This document shows, piece by piece, positions 13,912 through 20,114 of a stretch of DNA of 27,500 nucleotides (its first letter is position 1; each line of letters opens with the position of its first letter). The DNA comes from Sphaeroforma sirkka (taxonomy: Eukaryota > Opisthokonta > Ichthyosporea > Ichthyophonida): the NCBI GenBank assembly GCA_001586965.3, contig LUCW03000190.1:52501-80000 (forward strand). Reading direction: 5' to 3'. Made by a program: the position numbers and the translations under genes. The notes under the pieces were generated by a model. That model saw only the letters and a program-made list of their open reading frames with translations. It ran no database searches and had not been told where the DNA came from.

Positions 13912-14994
13912 TTTTCAATTTATTAAAATTTACACCTACGAATACACTATCAAGGTCATAGAAATGGGCACACACTCTAGCACATCTTGAACTTAAGCGT
14001 TTGGGCAGGACATGAGTGCATCTCGCTACCTCTCGATATAGGTCTGCTGCAACAATACTGCATGGGCGTGAGTGCGTAGAAGTAGTATAGCCGTAAAAGA
14101 ACGTATGATACCATGTATGAGGCATGTATAGAATTGTTGTACTATATAGTCTGTTGTGGCAATGCACCCAACCTTGAACTGTAGGGACATGCAGCAGAAC
14201 AGAGTTGTCTTCACTTGGGGTTGTACGCGGAGTATGCGTATCGCTTACAAACTTTGATGACGGATAGGGTTCGATTGTGTACCAATCGCTTGCGATTCCT
14301 TAACAGAATCTTGTGAGACCAAACCCCCTAAAAGCCTAGAAGCTCAAAACTTAAAACCTTAGATTCGGTATACTCGCCGCTGTACCTCATGCAAAACAGG
14401 CGATGGCGCTGTGAATGCATATCGGCTATGAGAATCAAGTTTAGTGTTCGTAAATACCCTCAATCTATTTATAGACTGCGGTTGCCAGTTTTTCTATCGC
14501 AGGAGTGGGCTTCAAGCAACACGCATATCACATTAGTAGTGTATATTCTACGTCGCTGTTCTATTAAACACACGCATGGACGTTCTACAAATAGGCTGTG
14601 ACTACCTACAGTCAATCCCGCAAGTGGGCTTCCTGACGGCCCATAAATATCTTCACAAGTACAAATCCGCCGAAAGTGTAGGTCAACAACATCATAGTGC
14701 TTTTGTTTCGTATTCGCTTCTGTCATTTCTGAATGTTCATAAAATCAAATTCTCTGTGTCTGCAAATGATTTTGGTCTCCACATTTTTTCTTTATGACAT
14801 GCTTTCATTCTTTTAACACCGATGGTTTTGCTTTTTCACACAAATAGGCCTTGGTACACATGCGAACTGACGGCATGCGGGTTCCGGACGATTATGAGCA
14901 GCGATTCCGTGAGGCTGTGGCTATATTTCGGCATCAATTGGTATGCCCCATATTGTTATACATATACAAACACACATATGTATAAAGATGCATA

Positions 14995-15042
<48 letters not shown>

Positions 15043-17771
15043 TTGTTCGTATGTGTGGTTATGTTTGTGCGTGCATATGGGTGAATTTCAGTTAGATACT
15101 TGAACAAACCAAACAACTCATCTACACTTCTATGACTGTCTGGAAGCAGCTGGCGATTTCAGTTGTGCTTTTCGGAATTCGAGATGCAATGACTGTCACA
15201 GGTCTCTTATTCGTTTATTCTCTCCACAATACACTAACTGACCTATATTGTCCCCAATATTCTTACTCCTTTATTATGATTTTGATTAACTAACTCTCCT
15301 ATGTTGTCTACAATAATCTCGCTCGTTCTTTTTGTACTCGATATACTGAGTGACTTATGTTGTCCACAATAGTCTTACTCGTCTATTCTGTATTCGGCAT
15401 ACTATCTGATCTTATCCGTGTATTCTGTTTTCAATATACTAATTCCCTATGTTGTCCCCAATACTCTTACTCGTGTATTCTGTTATTAATATACCAACTG
15501 ACCTGTGTTGTCTACAATACTCTTACTCGTCTATTCTGTACTCAATATACTAACCGACTTGTCTCGTCCCCGATACTCTTAACTCCTCGCACTCGCCGCG
15601 AAGATCTACGACCCAGTGTCGCAGCGTGCGAAACCGCTGAATGCCTTTACAAAGACAGACACATTCACCCACAACGACGTGGCGCATCTGATTGGCCCGT
15701 AAGTACATATGTGCACATTCAGGTGTTTACATGCATGCAAATCTGTGTGCGGGTGTATCTTTTATAACTATGTACATGTAGATGTGTACACACATATATC
15801 CACGTCGAGGTGTGTTTAGCACATATGTGGACTTGCAAATCTTCACATGCATGATAATCTATGTACGGGTATATCTGGTGTATCTATGTACATGTAGGTA
15901 TATATACGCATACATATCCACGTAGAAGTGTGTTTAATACATGTTTATACATGCAGCTGTGCACATTCACTTTGGCCTTTATACAGCGTATCTGTATCAC
16001 ATACACATCCTTATAGCTTAATGTTTGAAACCGTTTACAAATTCATATAGTTGCATGCAAGGTCGCTTGGTGCCTGCACTGCTACTGATACATTTATCTA
16101 ATGGGGTGTGAACTATTTCATAGAATAAAAAGTTACAAAAGTCCGCTTAAATACATTTGATCACATGAATGTCTCCGTCATTGCTGAGAACGTATTGACC
16201 GCGAATGCCAATATTAAAACTAGCGCATTCACCTCGAGGATGTGGCATATATAGCAGCCCGTGACTCTATATCCTCAGCATTTAACACAGATTAACTCAA
16301 CTGGGTGCTATAAGTACCTACACACACCGTGTGTATGAGTGCAGGTACTAGCTGAATGTAGGCATCAACTACACGTCTATGTATGTTTTCATGCGAACGT
16401 TCGAACTTCGGTGCTACTCATGCTCGCTTCACTACGCGTGCCCATGAAATTGTGGCAACGTTTGCTGAATGGTGTGGACTAGTTGTTCATCTGGAGTGAA
16501 GAAGTTTTGATCCCAAGTACTGGAAGTGTTAAATCATGACTGGATAACTGTGCTATATATCATAGGCTTGAAATTTATCTATGTAGAAATTTTTGGAAGA
16601 CATGCGGCGCGTTTCGTGATTTGAATTTCAATGTCAGTGTCTGTACATTTTAAACGGTTTGCATTTCGCATCATATCTGGCGGTCCTGGTCACCCAACAC
16701 ACATACAAACTCTAGTTCTATTTTAAAATAGTTAGGGTTTTAGGGTTTTAGTCTTAGTAAATCTACAACTTCTCGTTTACACGATACAAAAATACCAACG
16801 CTTGTTTTATGACTCAACGCTGACCGCAGGCATTTCGGCGATCAAAACGCCCATGGAGTGGCTACGGGTGTCCTGCACCCAATCACGCTCGAGCGATACA
16901 CAAAGGAGGTACGGGTATGCTATGAGTATGTTTACACGCACACACACACAAACTAAGTAAGGGTATGTCATGAGTACGTGCACGTATACACACACAAATG
17001 AGCTAGGGGTATTGATATACTTCGACTTCTACAATGTAGTTCTAAAATGAAGTTCTAAAATGAAGTGCACAGCCTTGGCCTATTCCCTATCATATCGTGT
17101 CATGGGGATTCCAACGGCACGTAGTCTATTTGATCTACAGATCGTCGTTGCATGCAATCGCGCCCACACACTGCCGCTATTCGCTTCGTGTGTCGATGTC
17201 TTTCTCTCAGTGTGTGCTTTCGAGATACCGTGCTTGCGGTACATGAGTGGTTTAGCGAGTTATCGAATTGCATACACACGTGCACACCCTAGGAGAGTTA
17301 TGGTGTGGCTACTACGCAATGACACCTATGATTGCAATACCTTCTTTAAGCCACCCTGTATAGACGTATACCCGACCCATGCACTAGCTGTTAAATCGAA
17401 TCTTACAACCTAATCGATAAACTCGAGATGATCGTTCGTGGTAAACCATCAAAGTCGTCAATACCATCATCTCAATGTGCTGTGCTATTCTTTCTCTTGC
17501 GCAGGCATGCAGCATAGCCATCGATGACGAGGAAGACGTACCTGACAGAGAAAAAGTACCCAAATCAGTTGATATGGCTGCAAAAAAGCTCCACAACCCG
17601 CTTGCTAGCACTGTAGAAAACGTACTCGATCGAGAAGACGTACCCGATTCGGTCAATGTACCATCCGCAGAAAGCCAAAAGCGGTTCATAGACTGCGATC
17701 TGCTTCCCTCGCGCAAACGGCCTGCCTCAGCTTTCACCACCACTAAGCGATTGAGTCTGGACTTGACGTGA
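4274..17771 (+). CDS. EXO1: Exonuclease 1 (EXO1/FEN1-XPG family nuclease), 13 exons
   Basis: Predicted 5'-3' exonuclease and flap endonuclease of the Rad2/XPG family, expected to act in the nucleus in mismatch repair and end resection. I joined 13 coding exons: 4274-4286, 6938-7085, 8062-8181, 9414-9483, 10274-10327, 10585-10722, 12200-12269, 13479-13541, 14595-14677, 14848-14940, 15604-15698, 16830-16908 and 17505-17771. All introns are GT-AG and all phases agree, giving 430 residues. Metal-binding residues fall at human numbering without gaps: D30 (VGVD), D78 (VIVFD), K85, R92, E150 and D152 (YEADAQ), D171 and D173 (TEDSD). D225 of human aligns to D228 (SGCDYL). A helix-two-turn-helix-like stretch follows ([11 protein letters not shown]). 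The tail after the nuclease core is only about 88 residues against roughly 500 in human, so the MLH1/MSH2-binding regions known in animals are not evident. FEN1 or XPG is less likely because of the [13 protein letters not shown] context and the YDP motif after the H2TH. Confidence 0.9.
4376..4400 (+). repeat. Degenerate copy of EXO1 exon 1 and its donor
   Basis: CATGGGTATTTCAGGTTTAT resembles TATGGGTATATCAGGTATGT of exon 1, 102 bp downstream. The donor consensus is weakened (GTTTAT). An alternative first exon is possible, but its continuation does not fit exon 2. Confidence 0.45.
4996..5061. repeat. Exact 33-bp tandem duplication in intron 1
   Basis: The 33-base unit beginning aattgtctctccatacc and ending cccacagagtgagt occurs twice in a row without a mismatch (4996-5028 and 5029-5061). 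Identity indicates a recent event or an assembly duplicate. Each unit contains an acceptor-like and a donor-like string. Confidence 0.95.
5976..6560. repeat. Degenerate minisatellite in EXO1 intron 1
   Basis: About ten decayed units built on tacaattgtgatatccatac, atgaatacaatcac and tatatccttacata, with a period of roughly 45-60 bp. Specific to this intron within the window. No coding potential seen. Confidence 0.85.
6706..6747 (+). repeat. Degenerate copy of EXO1 exon 2 start with acceptor
   Basis: CACAGAATAACCAAACACCTGG followed by attctgcgaagccgc matches CACAGAATTGCACAAACACCTGG followed by aggcttgcaaagtacc at the acceptor and first bases of exon 2, 226 bp upstream of it. Confidence 0.6.
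6938..7085 (+). CDS. EXO1: EXO1 exon 2 (N-terminal nuclease, D30)
   Basis: Acceptor TACATACACAG and donor GTATGT. Encodes [19 protein letters not shown], then [12 protein letters not shown], the XPG N-terminal motif with catalytic D30, ending at HDKHTDR. Starts with two bases completing a codon and ends in phase 2. Confidence 0.9.
7207..7977 (+). repeat. Seven tandem copies of EXO1 exon 3 start (decoy acceptors)
   Basis: The string ACTGTGCAAAGCGTGTCGA of exon 3 recurs at about 7224, 7341, 7433, 7555, 7688, 7821 and 7951 before the true one at 8073, at spacings of 92-133 bp. Five copies keep a pyrimidine-rich CCTACAG acceptor in front (the second, third and fifth to seventh). Copies 5 and 6 are nearly identical over the 133-bp unit. 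Every copy decays after some 40-50 exon bases, and some contain stops. Confidence 0.92.
8062..8181 (+). CDS. EXO1: EXO1 exon 3 (D78, K85, R92)
   Basis: Acceptor CCGCCCTACAG and donor GTGAGT. Encodes [16 protein letters not shown], then [15 protein letters not shown] with D78 and K85, then SRVHEERRK with R92. It is the only intact copy among many partial copies of its two edges in the flanking introns. Confidence 0.95.
8317..8706 (+). repeat. Three tandem copies of EXO1 exon 3 end (decoy donors)
   Basis: The exon 3 border GAGAGGCGAAAGTGAGTGCT recurs as gagactaaagtgagtgct (donor at 8349), gagaggcgaaggtgagcg (donor at 8500) and gagagccgaaaatgaatgct (about 8655-8675, donor GT lost). Spacings are about 150-167 bp. 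The shared stretch extends both into exon and intron sequence (cgtgt-caacgag before, cgaggatttg after). Confidence 0.9.
8764..8862. repeat. (TA)n microsatellite, intron 3
   Basis: Nearly pure TA dinucleotide tract, grading into tatgtgtatg. Frames through it are Tyr-Ile artefacts. Confidence 0.95.
9414..9483 (+). CDS. EXO1: EXO1 exon 4 (helical arch)
   Basis: Acceptor ATGTTAACAG and donor GTATGC. Encodes [17 protein letters not shown] then IHGALE, matching the RR-x-N-x-L-x-x-G-x-x-x-A-x-E helical arch of EXO1 with identical spacing to human. Confidence 0.85.
9532..9975. repeat. Minisatellite of about 75 bp, intron 4
   Basis: Six units share gttgagcactt, gtttgtttgctcgtgatcat, gtataggtgtgtaat and ttgagttgagtagtgtatat. 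Unit starts lie near 9536, 9608, 9682, 9757, 9834 and 9907. Degenerate, so not recent. Confidence 0.9.
10274..10327 (+). CDS. EXO1: EXO1 exon 5 (18 codons)
   Basis: Acceptor ACTATCACAG and donor GTATGT, phase 0 at both ends. Encodes [18 protein letters not shown], aligning to the CFTRSINITHAMAHKVIK segment of human EXO1. Confidence 0.9.
10376..10440 (+). repeat. Degenerate copy of EXO1 exon 6 start
   Basis: gacgtgtcgagaaaaaggct then tgcagtacatcgtcgcccct matches the exon 6 start gatgtgtcgagagaaaggcg then tgcagtgtatcatcgcccca, about 209 bp upstream. The similarity fades after some 60 bases and no AG acceptor directly precedes it. Confidence 0.88.
10585..10722 (+). CDS. EXO1: EXO1 exon 6 (XPG-I motif)
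   Basis: Acceptor TATGCACAG and donor GTACGT, phase 0 at both ends. Encodes [19 protein letters not shown] with E150 and D152, and [16 protein letters not shown] with D171 and D173. This is the best conserved block of the gene. Confidence 0.97.
11220..11600. repeat. AT-rich tandem repeat, intron 6
   Basis: Two long units of about 145 bp, each opening with atacttagtatatatgatat and continuing to gatgtac and gatatatga, plus shorter tatatgata echoes. Confidence 0.8.
11805..12110. repeat. Degenerate repeat of about 90-130 bp, intron 6
   Basis: Three units with actggaaa..tt, catacccatata, ctattatagc, gtgctataaa and ttggtaaatt variants, near 11815, 11900 and 12030. Confidence 0.6.
12179..12197 (-). 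repeat. Short telomere-like run before exon 7
   Basis: taaaaccctaaaaccctat gives about two units of CCCTAAAA, immediately upstream of the exon 7 acceptor. A run in the opposite orientation sits at 16733-16756. Too short to call a true interstitial telomere. Confidence 0.4.
12200..12269 (+). CDS. EXO1: EXO1 exon 7
   Basis: Acceptor ACCCTATAG and donor GTAAGA. Encodes [14 protein letters not shown] then CGSRLVGNR, matching the V-I-L-K-M-D-x-x-G-x-G-x-E strand and turn. The acceptor lies at the end of a short telomere-like run (aaaaccctaaaacccta). Confidence 0.85.
12340..12730. repeat. Minisatellite of about 50-60 bp, intron 7
   Basis: Around seven units with gaagtgtagccaatactcaa, tatacactactcaatacac and ccatctgct. 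One unit type is not seen elsewhere in the window. Confidence 0.9.
13479..13541 (+). CDS. EXO1: EXO1 exon 8
   Basis: Acceptor ATCATTGCAG and donor GTATGC. In the phase set by exon 7 it encodes [18 protein letters not shown] then VMSG, the helix leading into the GCDYL motif. A different open frame through it ([11 protein letters not shown]) does not fit the splice phase. Confidence 0.85.
13590..13910. repeat. CA/CATGCA and (TA)n microsatellites, intron 8
   Basis: Mixed CATA and CACATA repeats, a run of about five CATGCA hexamers near 13715-13747, then a (TA)n tract at 13829-13910. Translated frames across it are artefacts. Confidence 0.95.
14472..14514 (+). repeat. Possible degenerate copy of EXO1 exon 9 start
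   Basis: tagactgcggttgccagttt then ctatcgcaggagtgggcttc resembles taggctgtgactacctacag then tcaatcccgcaagtgggctt, about 122 bp before exon 9. The match is moderate, best at the TAG acceptor and at agtgggcttc. Confidence 0.4.
14595..14677 (+). CDS. EXO1: EXO1 exon 9 (GCDYL and H2TH)
   Basis: Acceptor TACAAATAG and donor GTAGGT. Encodes [19 protein letters not shown] then HKYKSAES: the last catalytic Asp (D228, human D225) and the helix-two-turn-helix region. Confidence 0.9.
14848..14940 (+). CDS. EXO1: EXO1 exon 10
   Basis: Acceptor CACAAATAG and donor GTATGC, phase 0 at both ends. Encodes [20 protein letters not shown] then [11 protein letters not shown], matching the VPEDY...F..A...F..Q region of EXO1. 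Confidence 0.9.
15000..15034. repeat. (TA)n microsatellite, intron 10
   Basis: TA tract followed by a short TG run. Confidence 0.9.
15215..15590. repeat. Minisatellite of about 60-65 bp, intron 10
   Basis: About six units sharing tgttgtccccaatactctta, ctcgtctattctgtactcaa and tatactaactgacct. The array ends some 15 bp before exon 11, so the exon 11 acceptor (GAAG) abuts repeat sequence. Confidence 0.9.
15604..15698 (+). CDS. EXO1: EXO1 exon 11
   Basis: Acceptor CGCCGCGAAG (AAG rather than CAG or TAG) and donor GTAAGT. Encodes [15 protein letters not shown] then [16 protein letters not shown], corresponding to the VFDP...PLN segment of EXO1. Confidence 0.9.
15725..15955. repeat. Two-unit tandem repeat of about 117 bp, intron 11
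   Basis: Units near 15730 and 15847 share catgcatg..aatct, gtgcgggtgtatct, tatgtacatgtag and atccacgt, then aggtgtgtttagcaca. Confidence 0.85.
16196..16268 (+). repeat. Degenerate copy of EXO1 exon 11 end
   Basis: ccgcgaatgccaatattaaa then gcgcattcacctcgaggatg then cagcccgtgact follows ccgctgaatgcctttacaaa, cacattcacccacaacgacg and ttggcccgtaagt of exon 11 in order and spacing. It lies about 570 bp downstream of that exon; the donor is altered. Confidence 0.8.
16733..16756 (+). repeat. Short telomere-like run, intron 11
   Basis: gttagggttttagggtttta gives about two and a half TTTTAGGG units, some 75 bp before exon 12. Opposite orientation to the run at 12179. Confidence 0.4.
16830..16908 (+). 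CDS. EXO1: EXO1 exon 12
   Basis: Acceptor CTGACCGCAG and donor GTACGG. Encodes [15 protein letters not shown] then [11 protein letters not shown], the end of the nuclease core (G-x-x-x-x-A-x-x-I-A-x-G region). Confidence 0.85.
16904..17020 (+). repeat. Tandem copies of EXO1 intron 12 start
   Basis: gtacgggtatgctatgagta, then gtaagggtatgtcatgagta, then ctaggggtattgat, about 48 bp apart and separated by CA tracts. The second copy offers a GTAAGG donor 48 bases after the true donor. Confidence 0.75.
17021..17504. other. Rest of EXO1 intron 12, nothing recognised
   Basis: An open frame of 117 codons (17060-17413) crosses this intron but has no recognisable domain, and the splice phases of exons 12 and 13 agree without it. 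Confidence 0.5.
17505..17771 (+). CDS. EXO1: EXO1 exon 13 (C-terminal tail and stop)
   Basis: Acceptor TTGCGCAG; stop TGA at 17769-17771. 88 residues, acidic then basic, with a repeated core ([11 protein letters not shown] and [11 protein letters not shown]). It ends in [20 protein letters not shown], whose basic clusters could serve as a nuclear localisation signal. No similarity to the animal EXO1 tail that I can see. Confidence 0.8.
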   Translation, partial: ACSIAIDDEEDVPDREKVPKSVDMAAKKLHNPLASTVENVLDREDVPDSVNVPSAESQKRFIDCDLLPSRKRPASAFTTTKRLSLDLT

Positions 17772-17878
17772 AGAAAAAACGTACACATACACATACACAT
17801 ACAAATACATATATACACACGCATACACATACGCACACACATATATACATATACATATACACACAGGTATGCAATCTC

Positions 17879-19115
17879 ACCCATCAAGCGATCGAGCCAG
17901 TGTCTTGCATACATACTCGTGTACATAACGAACATAAATGAATGAGTTGAATTAGGGCCTGAGGACTCGCCACAATGTCGAGATACGTGCAAGGCAGCCT
18001 ACTTAAATATAGCACGCACATGTACACCTGGAAACCATAACTTAAGGCTATAACGGACGAGAAGAGAGCAGCTCATTCGTACTTCAGGCCAGGTTCGAGT
18101 ATGGTAACGCATACATACATACATACATACGTTGCTGAATAGCCGGACATAGGTTAACGAGTAGAGATAGGGCTTGTGGACCTGGCCACACTGTCGGGAA
18201 CGTGTACGTCATTGATAGTATAGTTTTGTACACGGATATGGTCATCTTGCACTTACAACAACTCACGATTGAGCCTGGACTTGACGTGAACACAATATGT
18301 ATATGCGAATGAAGCGCGCGTACGATATCTTCTCTATGCATACATAAATACAAATTTGTGCGCATACGTGTGCGCATCGACGAGTACGTAGAATGTGATT
18401 ATCTTGCCTACCTTCGGGTACTAAGGTGACATATATGGAGATATATATATGCCAGTACTAGCACGGCTTGTATTTACAATCATCAACCGGTTTTGGCCTG
18501 AATTGGTTGTGAAAAAAAAACACGTGTACACAACTATGTTACACGTGTGGACCGTATACGTATACGCATATGCAGGCGTGTGCACACAGCGACCACCAAG
18601 CGGCGTCAGCCTGGACTCGGAATGCACCCTTACATATATTCACACCGTTAGAGTGCGTGCAAAACATAGTACACGTTGATATACGCACAGGAATGTGCCT
18701 ACCTTGCAGTCCTGAACAGTCACGAACAACGAGTGAATTGAGCCTGTAATTGATGGAGCGGCGAGAAACATGCACACAGTCCGCGTGTGCGTACGGCCAA
18801 ACGCACACAAACACCTACGAGTAAGCTGATATGCGACTGTTTAGCATAAGACGTAAAACCCCGGCCGGCCACGGTATATCTGTGGCAGCAAGCACTCACA
18901 CACGCATGCAAGCGTACCATGTGAAGTCTGCATAGACCCAGCGACGGAGTCTAGTATAGTTGTATACGACCGACTGGGGACAGCAGCAGAGCACACGGGC
19001 ATATTTATCGGCCGTGCGTGGTCCTCTGGAAGGCATGTACGCATAGCACAAATTCACACAGCTCTGACTTCTCATCACCAGCAAGCGATGGGGTCTAGAT
19101 CTGTCCGGAAGGCAA
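17879..19115 (+). repeat. Array of decayed copies of EXO1 last-exon end
   Basis: The exon 13 end, aagcgattgagtctggactt then gacgtgaagaaaa, recurs downstream of the stop near 17883, 18265 (best: acgattgagcctggacttga), 18480, 18592, 18730, 18938 and 19080. Several keep the accaccaagcg or gtgaaaaaa context. Spacers also share phrases such as tgcctacctt. Spacing is irregular, about 115-380 bp. Confidence 0.75.
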
Positions 19116-20114
19116 AAGCCTAACCGAAGTAAATATGTTTCTATACATTATTGTGCGTTTGACCCTTTAGCTCGTCATGAATATGCTTTACGTGATAAGT
19201 GACACTAGTCATATATATTTATACAACGGGCCTGCCGAGCGTAGTCAAACTTTCACTGGTGATGAAATATGCTGCCCCGAATGTATTAGGATGTACTGAC
19301 GCTGAATCATTCGGCTGCTTAAGAGCGCGGGGCAGGCGCGTTCACAAGTGTCCTCTAATCAGTCTACTTGGGGAGTGAGACTACCTAGTACCTGAGTGTA
19401 ATATCGCGGCCACCGTGGAGTACCGTATATATCGAACGCATGCAAGCAAGTATAAGAGTATTTGTTGCTGTATCAGAGACATCAGGTATAAATGTTATGA
19501 TACACATACACGGGGCAACCTCATGGATCACCACCGCTACCCACTTGTACTCAAATTAGACCACCGCATGTGCTGTGTTGTTCACGTACCTAGCTTGATG
19601 TGCCATTAAAGAGCCCTTACACGCGTCTGATTGTGACTGATTAAATGCATTGATATCCGACTTACACATAGCAAGCTCAAGAGTTCTGTCAGTCGTTCTA
19701 ATGCGCCGCTTTGGGCTAGAATCACATGTCCCGACCACGTTGGATGCACGAATTCTCCAAACAGTTAAATAATACGACAGTATACTGTGCGACATCCAGC
19801 TTGGGCTGTGATATTGGATTAGTTGCAAATCAATATTAAATTTAAACTGCTCCCGTAAACATCGAACCTTCGTTGCCTTTTCATCAAACACAGTCACAAA
19901 AAATCAAAACATATATAGACGATTTTATATATAGCCATGGAATACTAGTTAATAACGTTTGGATAGAGTCTCGGACGACGGTGGTAAGGACAGATCAAAT
20001 GTAACGTGACGGGATCCTCTCAGGGGATTTAGCTCATCCAGAGTAATAGAGAGGCTGCGCCAGGAGACTAGATGTGATGCTTGTTCTCGATTTTGTTCTC
20101 GATTCCAGGCGCGG
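19116..20114. other. Intergenic stretch between convergent genes
   Basis: No recognised gene. A minus-strand frame of 113 codons (19556-19897) has no domain I know. The 3' ends of EXO1 and of the alpha-kinase face each other across this gap. Confidence 0.5.

Noticed and set aside
13920-14080. Possible exon 8 end copies (gacatgagtgcatct, gggcgtgagtgcg)
   Set aside because: Similarity is limited to short strings and not ordered over the exon; insufficient by eye.
13418-14167. Frames of 190 (+) and 206 (-) codons
   Set aside because: They run through CA and TA microsatellites; only the 63-bp EXO1 exon 8 inside is supported, in a different frame.
14225-14290. GGGTTCGATTGT, resembling an internal B box of a tRNA gene
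   Set aside because: No matching A box, acceptor stem or cloverleaf around it.
17060-17413. Frame of 117 codons in EXO1 intron 12
   Set aside because: No domain, and splicing exon 12 to exon 13 keeps phase without it.
17384-17992. Minus-strand frame of 202 codons
   Set aside because: It is the antisense shadow of EXO1 exon 13 and of CA repeats; the plus strand has the phase-consistent exon.
19556-19897. Minus-strand frame of 113 codons between the convergent genes
   Set aside because: No recognised motif; length is possible by chance in this composition.
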